Positions 22,739 to 34,365 are shown, numbered from the stretch's first letter. The stretch: DNA of 64,000 nt from Dermatemys mawii (GCA_007922305.1 ML677386.1:10335830-10399829); one strand, 5' to 3'. Translations and numbers: made by a program. The notes: generated by a model not told the origin, from the letters alone.

Positions 22739-25700
22739 GATTTAGTTAAATAGCAGGACAGTTAGTGAAATAGCAAGGAGGAAACATAATGTCTCTAAAT
22801 ACGTAACCTCCTAATAAACACAGCAGGGGGGCATTAAGAAACAATTCTGAGCTATTAATATGCTAAGATGCTCCTTGGCTCCAGCCACAATTACACAGCT
22901 GTTTTGCTAAGTCTGGGAACAGAGATCAAAATAACTTGAAATGGTTAATTTACTTGCTAGTGAGAAGAGGAAGCAGCCGTCAGGGGCTGTTTGTGAAGAC
23001 CACACTGCCACAGAGATAGGCTCTGCGAAGGGAGGTCCGAAGCATTTGAGCCTTCCTGAGGCCTACCACCCCCTGAAAGCATAGGAAGATAAGCATGCAT
23101 ATAAACTGATGTGTTGTTTTAAAATTCTTCTCTTCAGCTTTTCTATCTTCTTATTGTTAAAATTGAACAATACTTTTTAAGTAAGTTGTCTGGTTGTGGT
23201 ATTAACCAATGGTCAGTGCTCCCAAAGGGAAGACTAGCAGGTGCCGAGGCCAGCTGGACCAGCTGAGAAATCCTGAACTCATTCAGTTCCTGAGGTAACC
23301 CCCTAACAGCAGGGGGGCATTAAGAACGTGGATTATTTATGCTATATACTTGTTGCTGAAACATTGTCCACATGGGAATGGGGCCTGGAGACCTACTCCA
23401 AGAATGGGAGAATCCTGGGATTCTACTGAGACAATGGCTTCAGGGAACTGTATTGCATTTGTGAATTTTTTGAATCCAGCATAGGTCAGAACAGAAGAAA
23501 TGGTCTGTTTAAAATGGGATGATGGTCTCTGTGCATGCCTCTTGGCTGTCCACCTTCTAAAAAGCATCTTCACAGTTATTGTAGTGCTAATGGTCAGTCT
23601 TGTTGGCAGACTCAGCAGAAAGGTCAGGAACTGAATGAGTTTAAAATCTGACCCTTCCTTTTCACCTGTAGAGATGTTTTTTCTGCCTAATTAGATCTGA
23701 AGCAAGTTGACAAAGCAATGTAGTGAAGCACACATCACTATTGCCTGTGCGTTGTATAAATATAGTGCTCCTGTCTTCAAATCTGTTACCTTTTCATGAA
23801 CACTAAATTCCTTTTAATAAAAATCAAAATAGCTGGTGGTAAGATATTTTCCCATTTGCAAGTTGAAATAAAACATAGATGTTGCCTGTCTACACCACAA
23901 AACAAAACTTAAAAATTAAGCTTACATAGTCTAAAGTTAAAGGTCCAAGAACTAACAAGCTTTTTATTTTAATGGTGTGACAAAATGAGGGAGAGGCAAT
24001 CAGGGTTAATTGCAATGTGGTGTTTTCAAGCCAGAAAAGTGGGTCTCAGAATTTGTTTGAGAGAGAAAATTATGACTTCAGGAAAGATTTGAAAGTAAAG
24101 CACTTTACTGATCTTTCTTTACCGCTCACAAAAGCAATAAATATTAAAGTTAATTGAAAAAACCACAAGCAAAATATTCCCACCAGGGCTTTATATCCAT
24201 GTCTAGGAACTGTAGGTAATAGGTTATATCCTCTGATTTTTATTAACACCTTAAACTGGGATACACCATTCCATTGGTGACAGAATCTGAAAAGCACTTG
24301 GGATATGAATTATTAATCAAACTCTTCCAAGTTCATACAAGCTGGCAAACAACTGGAACCAGATTTCATTCAGCTGCCATGACTTCCTCTTTCATTTGAT
24401 ATCCAGTTCTGTGGACACCAGTGAAATGACAGAAGACATATAACTAACAAAGTGCTTGATGGATGCTGGGAAGGTAAAGATCAGAAAGACATTGTCATTA
24501 CAGTAAGGCAAGTATTGCAAAATAAAATTAAAACTGACTGAGTATACAACTTCTTACTGAATTTGCATTGACTAGACTCATGGTTTTTTTGTGTTAGATT
24601 CCTGTGAATATGAAAGACTTGCAAATTATATTCCTGGTGAGTTTTCACTAGCACAGCAAATTTTGAGTGAATTTTGCAGCACATTTGCAGAACAAACTTC
24701 ATATTCAAAATTATCAGCATTTGCTCCACCTTTAGGGATGAAGGTAATTTGTTCTCCATGACTATTCAATTGTGGGACGTACAAGTCTGCACAGTGTTTC
24801 TACAGTCCACCTTTTCTCAGGCAGCAGATGACTTCACCTACTTTCCCCTTAAGCACTGAGAAGGATGGTCTGTAAATAGGGCCAATCAGAGGGAGGGTCA
24901 GAAGGGCCATTTGGCCTGGGTCTCAAGCTCAAATGGAGGCTGACATTTAGACCCTTGTTAATTTTTTGGCATTTGATAAGTTTCGCAACTTGTTTTTATG
25001 CACATCCCCATCAGACCAAAATGTGACACACACGCTCAGCTTAGAGCTTCAAAGTTAAGCAAATAAGAGATGTGATTTGGTAAAATACATAATTTTTTAT
25101 TAACTGACATAGATTTTGTCATATTAGAACATTAAAATGTTCATAAATATTAATAAAAATATATCGGATTTTATAGCACAAGATTCAACCCCAATGAACG
25201 TGTCCTCTCAGATCAGCTGATTATATAAACAAACCACTACTAGTGGCTGGTGCTGGATCAAGTGTAAGGCAGAGAATTGTTACATTTTAGTGTCTTTATA
25301 GTTTTTCATCTACTTGATTAAGGAATTATTTGTGTCTGAGAATTCCTCATTATTATCTTCATATGGTAGCTAAAAGAGCTGACTGGTTGGTTGAGCCCTA
25401 ATTTGGTAGCTTGGTCATCATCATAGGCTTTTGTAGTCTATAGGCCCAGATTCAAGGTGAAAATGTGTGAGGACAATCTTCTACAGTGAGTTTCATGAGG
25501 ACAATTGTTTGAAATTTGTGGACATTATCCCTCTGTCTGTATCTGCTTACTATATATATTGATTCAGTGATAAGGATAATAACCTGTCTGTTTCGTTTTG
25601 TGTTCTTAATTAGTATTCCTTCATTTTAAGTCTTTTCAGCATTTGTGTACATGTTTACATCAGAAGATTTCAAGTGTAGATAAGCTACTTATTTACAGCA

Positions 25701-25747
25701 GAATATTTCAAGTGTGGATAGGCTACATATTGACCAGATAGGTCACT
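22739..25747. other. Intergenic DNA, mostly unrecognised
   Basis: A local rearrangement is visible at 23306-23364. Around 25665-25735 there is an imperfect tandem pair ('gatttcaagtgtagataagc' and 'tatttcaagtgtggatagg') just before the hAT relic, which could be part of that element's 5' subterminal region. Confidence 0.4.
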
Positions 25748-28195
25748 ATGAAGAGGAGATCTGAAAGTGGTGTAAGCAAGAGATGGTGAAAACAATTTAG
25801 TGAAGCACCAGCTAAGAGCTCAAAACCAATAACTTCATTTCTCAAACCAGTGGAAAACACCTTACCCAACAAACAATGCTACAGATAATGAAAACTCCGT
25901 AACTGCAACAGATGATATTTCAATGCTATTACGTGAACATGAGGACAATAGTCAAGAAGGAGATGTGCCAACAGTAACAGCAGGAGATCCTGTGTACAGT
26001 CAAGAAACTCAACAGCAATATGAATATGTAGATCTTACGCAGCAAGTGCAATTCATGAATATAATAAGTTTGACTTTGACTGACATTGGAATTATTGACA
26101 AGAGCAATGCTGCCCAAATGAAATCTTTTCTTTAAATTATTCTGAAATTCCAAGTAACATTCCATGAGATGCTAATAATCATGTTTTCCCTACTTGTCCG
26201 CTGACAAAAACTCTTCCAAATGGTGAGACCTCCACAAGAGACTGGTTATGTTGGAGTACAGAAAACATTCTCTGTACTGTACACCCTCCTTCATTTTGAA
26301 CAAAAGTGTTGCAAATGCATCAGTTCTCTTTGGTCAATCAGGATGAAGCATCAACAGAGATTGGAGGAAGTTGAAAGACTGAATATCATCACATGAGAGT
26401 TCAGTGTCACTCAAAGAAAACTATGTTGCATGGAAATCAGCCAGTAGAGCAGCATCAGCTGAAAGTTCAGTTGAGAATTTACCCCCCTCTCTACAGAAAT
26501 AAATAACTGGAAAAAACTTCTTGAGTGCATCCTGAATGTCATCCTTTTCCTTTCTGAGCAGGGATAGGCATTCTTTGGTTCCAGTCGACGTATTGATGAT
26601 CATGCAAATAGAAACCTTCTAGGCATAGATGATCTCCTTGGCAAATATGACCCACTTTTATCAGAGCGTGTTAAACATATTGGAGAATCGCAAGAGAGTC
26701 AAAAGCGCATGCAAGTCCATTATATCTCCACACGCATACAAAATGAGTTTATTGAGCTATGTGGGTCATTTGTACAAACAACAATTCTTGATGAAATTAG
26801 AAATGCCAAGTATTTTTTAATCAGCATTGATGCCACTCCAGATCATTCTCACAAGGAACAGAAAACTATGGTTATTCAATATGTTCAGATTGTAGACGGC
26901 TCAAAATTTTCAATTGAAGAAAGGTTTATTTTGTTTGATAATTTCATGAGAAAAACTGGAAAAGAAATTGCTGCTTGAGTACTAGCAATTCTAGGTTTTA
27001 AATTATATTTTCAAGTCTGCATTGGCCAAGCCTATGACAATGGATCTAATGTGGCTGGGAAATACAAAGGTGTACAAACAGTTCTGCTTGAGCATAATTC
27101 AAATTGTATTTTCTCCAACTGTGGAAACCACACATAAACCTTATAGGTGTTGACCGTGCTGAATCATGCAAGGAGGCAATTAATTACTTTGGAACTGTTC
27201 AGCAAATGTACAATCTCTTCTGTAGCAGTCCACAGAAGTGGGAATTTCTGGAGCAATATCTTCCTGTTTCACTGCATGGGATGTCCAAAACTAGATGGTC
27301 TGCACAGATTGATGATGTTCAACCCGTTGTGCAGCATGTGAATTCAGTGAAAAAGGCTTTCAAAAGGAATCTCTCAATCTCACTGCACAGGCTCAAATTG
27401 AACTTCAGTCTATTCAGAAGCACATGTCCAAATTTGAATGCGTTCTGATGCCATCAACTAATCTGGTCATTGAAGCACACAGTGCTACACTTGATGTTGA
27501 GAGAGATAACATTGAAGTCTTATCAATGACATTCAACAGATTCGTGAACAATGGGATGCAATCCTGACTGAGTCCAAATTAGTAGCACAGAATATTGACC
27601 TTTCATTTGAATTCTCCACCAATCGCAACTCACCTACTGAATCCGATGTCGAGCAGCCTTATAAGGTCAATGTCTTCCTTGTCATCATTGACTCTCTTCA
27701 GTCAGGTTTTATGCATCGATTTGAGTCACTGCGACTAATTTTTACCCTTTTTGGGTTTCTTTAGCAGTCCAACAGCCTGCGTAATGAATATCTACTTTCT
27801 GCAGCTGAACAATTTCAGCAACAGTCCAACAAAGAGATCTCAGAAGATCTCAGTGACGAGGTCATCTTCCTCAAATGAATATATTCCACAAACTTTAAAT
27901 TGGATTGCAAGCCAAAGGAATTACTTCAAGAAATACTCGAAGTTGGATTCTCTAGGGTGTTTTCTAATATCACAATTGTATTGCATGTTTTTGTCAGTTT
28001 GCCTGCATTGGTGGCTTCAGGTGAATGAACGCGTTGAAGCAGGTAAAGAACTATCACCGTTCAATTATGGGATGAGCATTTGAATGGGCTCGCCATGCTT
28101 AATATCAACTGGGACATTGCATGAAAGCTAGATTTTTTTCCTCAATAATTGGTACATTTGCACAGAAAAAGGCTATAAAAGCATTTATTAAATAA
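25748..28195 (+). pseudogene. hAT transposase relic (ZMYM1-like), nearly full length
   Basis: Plus-strand fragments cover a whole ZMYM1-like hAT transposase in order. The start is MKRRSESGVSKRW at 25748, then a TFZF-type LPNGETSTRDWLCWS block (about 26213-26260), with HKENYVAW near 26415. The catalytic part has AKYFLISIDATPDHSHKEQ (26806-26862), where the D of SIDAT is the expected first catalytic Asp, and IGQAYDNGSNVAGKYKGVQ (about 27021-27078), the second-Asp region. KTRWSAQIDDVQPV follows near 27290-27330. The C-terminal dimerisation block includes LQEILEVGFSRVFSNI (about 27926-27975) and LNGLAMLNINWDIA (about 28084-28123). At least six stops or frame changes break it. It is distinct from, and better preserved than, the minus-strand relic at 4560-6530. 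Confidence 0.85.
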
Positions 28196-28405
28196 AAAAT
28201 ATTCAAATTATGTCTCACTCTGGTTTTGGTGCCTTATTTTGTTTTCATGTATTGTCATTTTTTATTTGTATTATGGCCAGGGGCCTTAAAAGGTGGAAGT
28301 GGCCCACGCCTCTCTGGACCTCTGAGAGGGCCTGAATGGAAAAACTGAGTGGTGAAGGGGAGGGATGGTGGATTTCTATTCCGGGAAGCATAATACCATC
28401 TCGAT

Positions 28406-28712
28406 CAGGGGTTGGCAACCTTTCAGAAGTGGGGTGCCCAGTCTTCATTTCTTCACTCTCATTTAAAGTTTTTCATGCCAGTAATACATTTTAACGTTTT
28501 TAGAAGGTCTCTTGCTATAATAACTAAACTATTGTATGTAAAGTAAATAGGGTTTTTAAAAATGTTTAAGACGCTTCATTTAAAATTAAATTAAAAGGCA
28601 GAGCCCCACCCCCCACCCCAGAATGGTGGCCAGGACCCAGGCAGTGTGAGTGCCACTAACAATCAACTCGCATGCCGCCTTTGGCACACGTACCATAGTT
28701 TGCCTACCCTTG
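28406..28712. mobile_element. Non-autonomous hAT element, short copy
   Basis: Termini are CAGGGGTTGGCAACC and GTTTGCCTACCCTTG. Flanks ATCTCGAT and ATCTAGAT match at 7 of 8 bp, a clear hAT target duplication. The subterminal 'gaagtggggtgcccagtctt' and 'ttagaaggtctct' blocks match 17768-19064. Confidence 0.9.
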
Positions 28713-29149
28713 ATCTAGATGATGGCCCTCATCACAGTGAGTTTTCCCCAAGACTGGTTTTAAAATGAGCCCAAAGCTTACACCAGCCCGGGAAGCCCGG
28801 GGGTTGGCATCAACTATGCAGTCATTCTAATGTTAGAGGTGCTAAAACAAAACAAAAAAGATAGTCCCTCAAACAACTGGCACTGAAATGGTTGGCAGCA
28901 CCTGCAGAGTATCATGCACTTGGTCAGGGAAGGGCTCCCCCCAGGTGGGTGCTGTATCCAGAGGCCTGAAGGGAAGCGATCCATACAACTGTCATCGTGT
29001 CAGTCTCTGGAGAGTCTGTTTCACAAAGAGAAGTGGGACAGGTGCAGTGTTTCTGTGTGTGTGTGTGTCATGTCCCGTGTGTCCCCCTTGCTGTCTTGGT
29101 CCCGCACGTGTGGGTCTGTGGCTGCCCCTCCATGGATTGGTGCTGCCCG
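28713..29149. other. Upstream flank of the SLC35F3 CpG island
   Basis: Contains a short (TG)n run around 29055-29068. No further repeat is recognised. It may include distal promoter sequence. Confidence 0.4.
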
Positions 29150-29409
29150 TTCGCACGAGCTGTCACAAAGCCTGCGGGAGGAAGGGGGGGTTACGCGCCT
29201 TCCCTTCCCCTCCGAAGGCGACACAATCACTTTGCTCGTCCGTGGAAAGGCTGCAGTGGGGGGGGGGGGGCTCCCATAGCTGCGGGCGAGCGAAACGCCT
29301 AAGAAGTGTCCCAAGAAAAACCGCGACCCCCGCGCCTCGCTCAGCCAACCTGCCCCGCCCGGGCACGGGGCCGAGCCGCACCGCAGCGGGGCGCTGACGG
29401 CACGGAGAG

Positions 29410-29505
29410 GTGAGTGAGCGCGCCAGGGCAGCTCCGCTTCTGCCCGAGCCGGCGGGCAGGCGGGTGGGGGAGGGGGGGGATTTACATGTGACGTTTCGTT
29501 TGCAG
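29410..29505 (+). other. SLC35F3: Candidate 96-nt 5'UTR intron
   Basis: A consensus donor, GAG|GTGAGT at 29407-29415, is followed by a pyrimidine-containing acceptor, CGTTTGCAG|C, ending at 29505. Size and sites are compatible with a very short intron, or with two independent alternative sites. No transcript evidence is available, so this is inference. Confidence 0.3.
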
Positions 29506-29732
29506 CAAAGCCTCCAAGTGGCGGGGAGAGCGCGGGGCGCGGGAGGCAGCGGCGAGGCTGGGGACGGGGCGCTGCTGCGGCAGAGGGACGCGCGGGGGCA
29601 GGGAGGGCCCGCAGCGCAGGCTGGAGGCGGCAGGGGGAGCAGAGGGCGCTGCTGTTGCTGTTGCTGCTGCTGCAGCCGGCCCCGGGATGTAGGCGAGCCG
29701 CGGGAGGGCTCCTGCTGGCGGAAGGGCTCACC

Positions 29733-29808
29733 ATGAAGAAACACTCCGCCAGGGTGGCCCCGCTCAGCGCGTGCAACAGCCCGGTCCTGACCCTCACCAA
29801 AGTGGAAG
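29733..29808 (+). CDS. SLC35F3: SLC35F3 coding exon 1 (solute carrier family 35 member F3)
   Basis: The exon encodes 25 residues starting MKKHSARVAPLSACNSP and ends GTG GAA G|GTAAAC, leaving one base of a split Gly codon (phase 1). It joins in frame to exon 2 at 48082. The sequence matches the conserved N-terminus that I recall for vertebrate SLC35F3, a cytosolic tail ahead of the first membrane helix. The ATG sits in a fair Kozak context (CTCACCATGA). The frame upstream is open back to a TGA at 29415-29417 but has no other ATG, so this ATG is the best start. A non-AUG or alternatively spliced N-terminal extension cannot be excluded. The donor GTAAAC is acceptable but not perfect. Regulation is presumably from the surrounding CpG island. 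Confidence 0.9.
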
Positions 29809-30388
29809 GTAAACCCGGCGGCGGGGGGCGAGAGCTCGGCAGCCCCCGCGGATCGGGGCGTGGGGACCCAGCCGGTCAGTGCGCGGCGCTGGACGTGCCG
29901 CGGCGGGAGCAGGCAGCAGGGCGCTGCGGAGTCCCTTGGGTGGCGGAGGGGCTGCGGGGCGGGGGGTGGCTCTGCTGCTGGGCGCGCCCCGCGGGGGCCC
30001 CATCCTGACGGGACTTGCACTGAAGGAGGATTTCGCCAATGCGGAGCTCGCCGTCCAGTGCGCCGGCACCTCCCTCCCGCGGGCAGCAAGCGGGGGCCGG
30101 AGCCGGGGACAAGTTAGCGCTAAGTTTTCCCGGCAGGGGCCGGCTTAGGGAAGGGACGTGCCGCCCTCAAAGGAAATAGAAACGCTCATTGCCCACGTCG
30201 GCTGCCTGCTGCGGAGCCGCGACTCTGCTTGGAGGCTACGTTGCGTTGCTGCGCTGTTCCCGCGGCTGTAGCAGAGCCTCCCCCAGCGCTCCCTGCGTCT
30301 GAGGCCGTGGGCTGGAGCGCAGGAAGCAGGGGGCCCGCAGCTGCGCTGGCACAGAGCTCAAGCGACCGACCCCAAGCCCTTAAGGCGC

Positions 30389-30510
30389 ATTGGGCAATGA
30401 CTCCCCCTCAGACACTCCAGCACCCCCTGCCTTGAAGTGGTCTCCATCATATCCAGGCTTTACAGCTTGGTTCAGTGGCTCTCCGCACCCCCAATGCAAA
30501 CAGGACTCCA
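30389..30510. repeat. Short MITE-like repeat, copy A
   Basis: The 'caccccctgccttgaagtgg' block, 'tccatcatatccagg' and 'cagtggctctc' are shared with 30868-30990 and 51222-51340, in the same order and orientation. Three copies in this window establish a dispersed family of about 120 bp. Confidence 0.75.
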
Positions 30511-30589
30511 GCACCCTGACCATCATCACACTGAGTGACTGTGCAGTGGTCACAGGACATCCTGGGAGGCAGGGCAGTGCCCGTATCCC

Positions 30590-30715
30590 ATTTGACGGGC
30601 GGGGAGAGATTAAGGGGCTTACCCGAGGTCACAGAGGAAGGCAGAGGCAGAGGCAGGACTTAAAGCCAGGTTTTTCAAGTCCCAGGCTCACACCCTAACC
30701 CCTGGACCTTCCACT
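30590..30715 (-). mobile_element. CORE-SINE/MIR remnant
   Basis: Reverse orientation: 'gagattaaggggcttaccc', 'gaggtcacagaggaaggcag' and 'caggacttaaagcc' in the order of a reverse-complemented MIR. Confidence 0.6.
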
Positions 30716-30867
30716 TCGTCGGTAGTTGGTCAGACTCTATCAGCACTAGCAGCTGGATGTTGGAGATTGTTCACACTGAGGTTTGTCAGGGTTTCATCTG
30801 AGCTGATAGAACTGATGTGCACTGTTGGCTTGAAGCAATAAGTACATTGGCTCCATAGGGACTGAAA

Positions 30868-30990
30868 GTAGAGGTGCTGGGGTGCTGCTGCACCCCCTGG
30901 CTTCAAGTGGTTTCCATCATATCCAGGGTTTACAGCTGGTCTCAGTGGCTCCCACTATACAAATTGTTCAGTGGCTCTCAGCACCGCTGA
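30868..30990. repeat. Short MITE-like repeat, copy B
   Basis: Carries 'gaggtgctggggtgctgctg', 'caccccctggcttcaagtgg' and 'ctatacaaattgttcag'. It is the closest to copy C (51222-51340), with which it shares the 'caaattgttca' end. Confidence 0.8.
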
Positions 30991-31254
30991 TTATCTCTGA
31001 GGTTAGCAGAAAGGTTTCTAGAGGCCTTCTGCAACTAGGAGAGGGAAACCTGCTGTCATGCAGATACCAGGCTCTGGGTGTTCTGGTCTAGAGTGGTCTA
31101 CAGTGAAGCGGTAGTTGCAGAGGAAAGCAAGAGGGAAACCTGAACAGGTTATGCTCCAGGTGAAATGACCCTGGAGTATGGCATGAGAGGGCTAGGAATG
31201 AAGCGCTATGGTCTGAAATGGTATCAGAGGAGTGGGGACAGGTGCTGGAGCACA

Positions 31255-31800
31255 GTAAGGAGGTTGTGTGAGAGTCGTATGGAGAAGATGTGGAAAAAGA
31301 AAACGAAGAGATGATGGGGACAGCGAAGGGAAAGGGTCAGTGGAGGGAGAAAGAAGGTCCTAAAGGGAGCAAGTCAGTCACTGGAGGAAAGGACAGAGAA
31401 GAAGTAGAAATAGGCATTGGGAAGACATATAGAAAATGTGGCACAGGGAGAAAGTAGCTAGAAGGAAAGGTAGAGACAGGGACTGGGAGAGAAGAGGGGT
31501 AATAAGAAAGTCCATCAGAGAAAGGAGGGAGAGAGAAAAGAGGACATGGGGAAATTTGAAGGCACTCCAAGGAGGAAAAAATACAGAGGGTTCCTGAGAG
31601 GAGAAATAAAAATGAGGGGGCTCCAGTGAAGTGGAGAAGAAAAGCAGAATAAGAAGAGAAGTACTGAAAGAGAAAAACAGAGGAGAGAGGAGAGGAAATG
31701 GTAGAAATACAGATGGAGAGAGAGAGGATGAAATGAAGAAATGGACTGAGAGAACAAAAATGTAATAAATAAATGGAAGGCAAAAAAGAAAAATCAAGAC
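31255..31800 (+). repeat. Purine-rich (GA) tract
   Basis: About 0.5 kb in which the plus strand is overwhelmingly A and G. Pyrimidines are scattered singly and there is no simple unit. The reverse strand is polypyrimidine and gives long, meaningless Ser/Phe/Leu-rich open frames. It lies about 1.5-2 kb inside intron 1. Confidence 0.85.
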
Positions 31801-34317
31801 CACACAACATTAAGGCTAGTGGTTCTGTTTATTCAGAATACATGTTGCTCTCTTTCCCAGGCAGTAATCCTCCAGGGGACAGTGTGTAGCCAATCTCCTG
31901 GCCAGTTCTTGATGGAAGAGTTTTTAGACTGATTGCTCTTTCCTCGAGCTGTAAATTGAATCCTTTTAAGCTTGTCCCTGTCAGCTCTGTATACCAACTT
32001 TCAGAGACCATATTACCAGCTGCCAAGAACGTAGCTGACCTAGTTGGCTTTTTCTAGCTTTAGTTGCTATGTGCCTGATTCTGCTTCCATTGAAGCAATG
32101 GAAAGAAAAAAATTAAAATACTTAAATGATTCGAGATATGGCCCAGAGATTTATGGAAACATCTGAAGTTACTCTTGCCATTTATGTCTTTTTCATAAGA
32201 TAGACCAACTCTGTGTGAGACCTTCTCTTAATTATTCAACAGGGCAGTTCTTGAGATAGTTACCAATGACACAAAGCCTCTTTTCTTGCAAACTGGGGGC
32301 TTACAGTGCTCATGGAAAAGACAGAACACAGCTCTAGATATAAATGAACCAAAAGTATATTGCAACCAAGCTTCGATACCCAGCCCTGCTGCTGCACCTT
32401 TGCAAAGGTGTGCTACACCATCGTTTTGCTAGCTCATCTCCCCTTGGCACAGGCTGAGAGCCCTGAAGTGTGACAAGCTGTATAGTGGAATTAAGGCTGA
32501 TTCTGAAATAGCAACACACACAAAAAAGTTGGTTTGTCCCTGCTTCAGCTAGCAGGAGTGATTACCCTGTTCTGGCCCAGCACCACAGCTATTTGGAGGA
32601 ATTGGAACTGGTGGAGCCTGAGGGAATGTGCCTCTCACTAGTCAGCCAAGAGGAGCCTTTCATTGATATGCATTACTGTAATGCCTTTCAGCATGCCCTC
32701 CCTCTCTGTAGAGTTACTACTTTGCTTTAAAAGGGAGGTAAGGACTTTGTGCTCTTTCAGAAGCGTGACTGCCATTTCAGATTATCCCAGAGATTGAATC
32801 ATCACTATGCACGGAGCCTGCTGTACCAGCACTTTGAAAGGCATCACATCATATATGTATCATTCAAAGAGGCATTAGCCATACCCCTTTCTCCTGTGTC
32901 TGATGCTGCACCTGTTTATTTTTTCTATAGCTCCTGCCAAGCACAGGCTCAGTGTCTTCTGCTTATATTTTTCCATCTTTCTGTTGTTTTTATAGGCAAT
33001 TTCTGTAATGCAGTGGCCATCTTAAAGCTATGGTTTGTCTCTCTAGCCAGTCAGCTAATTTCACCTCCCCTGATGCATAGAGGTGCAATTTACTCCCAGG
33101 GAAGGGCAGCTAGTGTTTCCTCCTACCCTCCATTTTGAGGTCTTCCTGAGAGGGGCAGCTTTGACTTTCACCAACAGCTCCAGGACAACCTCTCTGTGCA
33201 GAGTGAATACACTGAATCACTATGGGTACATCCTACAGCTGTCCTAGCCATGCCCCTCCTCCCCCTCCTTGACTGATACCACCCAATTCCAAGCTCTGGG
33301 TCCATGCCGAGGGGAGATGGTATCTTCTTTCTGCTACTGCAACTGACGGTTCTAGCTGTGCACAAGGATATACGCTGGCAAAAGTCAGCAAGATTCAGGA
33401 ATTATTGTGGCCCATTGTTATCTCTGTTTATTTTGTCCTTGATAATTGTCAGGTTATATGAGATTTTGGACCTGGTGTTAATCTCATGTCAGGTAAATTA
33501 GGACTCCAGTGAAGTCAGTGGAGTTATATCAGTGTAAAGGAGTTCAGAATCAAGCCCTTTTCCTCTAAAGTTTAACTTTCCTTTGGAAATTTTCCAAGAA
33601 AAAGATGAAAAGTTACACCTTTTTCACCTATTAAATCATTTGACAGTTTTATTGCATCTTAAAACTCATATGTGAATCTTTGTATTTGCAGTACATAATA
33701 TAACCTTGGACTTTTCAGGACTTTGTCAGATATATGTGTATATGGGCAGAGAGAGAAAGAGAGAGGGAGAAGAACTAACTAAAAAGCATTGTGCAGAAAA
33801 GTATAAATATATGGAGCTACCCAGATTCACATCCGCTCATAATTTTGCCCTTTATTTACCTCAAAGGGCAGCATCTCAGTCACACACATCCACAACCACA
33901 TCCTTAGACACTTTCCTTGTTACATAATTATACTTGATTTAGTTCTTTCTAATTAAATTTATTATAATCATTCAAACTTTGACATTCTTATTAATTAACA
34001 GTGAAACATTGTTTTACTTTTGCTGGAAGCTTAGCTGAAGCTATGAAAATGCAACTAGTGATGTTCAAAAGCTGCTTACGTCACAAGTTATATCTCTCCT
34101 ATAAATTGTTGCATGTGCCTGTCTGTTTAGATAAGTTAGGGCCAAATTCTGCCCTGTGCAAATCTGGAATAACTCCATTGGCATCACTGGAATTACTCAG
34201 AATTTCCACAAGCATAACCAAGGCCAGAATTTGGACTTCAATGTGTTATACATTTTCAAGTTAAATTAAATTTACCACAGATGCAAAAACATGGTAATAC
34301 CTGTAATAATGATATTT
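31801..34317. other. Intron sequence with stem-loop MITE scraps
   Basis: Mostly unrecognised. Two stem-loop MITE-type scraps occur at about 33460-33557 ('gactccagtgaagtcagtgg') and 34138-34205 ('tggaataactccattggcat'). Their cores mirror each other. Confidence 0.4.
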
Positions 34318-34319
34318 CA

Positions 34320-34365
34320 ATAGCATCTGGCAAAGTGGGTATTAGCCCACTTCGCCAGATGCTAT
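34320..34365. repeat. 20-bp inverted repeat with 6-nt loop
   Basis: Arms 34320-34339 and 34346-34365 pair at 19 of 20 positions around loop 'tattag'. The outer half is target sequence and the inner half is the Penelope-type hairpin. Confidence 0.9.

Larger units (their letters stand above)
29150..30360 (+). promoter_or_regulatory. SLC35F3: CpG island covering the SLC35F3 first exon
   Basis: A 1.2 kb block that is strongly GC-rich and dense in CpG, unlike the AT-rich flanks, centred on the first coding exon. No TATA box is evident upstream of the ATG, which fits a dispersed-initiation CpG promoter. G-rich runs (29260-29270, 29461-29479) and a CTG/TTG repeat (29649-29672) lie in the probable 5' untranslated region. 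The exact transcription start cannot be placed from sequence. Confidence 0.8.

Noticed and set aside
24880..28345. Wider boundaries for the plus-strand hAT relic, using GC-rich patches on either side as terminal repeats
   Set aside because: The patches share only short, unconvincing similarity and I could not find matching 8-bp duplications.
1..29100. Search for exons of an upstream neighbour such as KCNK1, next to SLC35F3 in human
   Set aside because: No two-pore potassium channel motif or other exon was found; the intergenic stretch appears to be transposon debris and unique DNA.
29021..30089. Long overlapping minus-strand open frames (259 and 308 codons) across the SLC35F3 CpG island
   Set aside because: They are Pro/Ala/Arg-rich products of GC-rich sequence with few possible stops, cover the real exon on the other strand, and show no domain.
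31337..31810. 157-, 141- and 80-codon minus-strand Ser/Phe/Leu-rich open frames
   Set aside because: They are the reverse of the purine-rich tract. Polypyrimidine DNA lacks stop codons and gives open frames in several registers at once.
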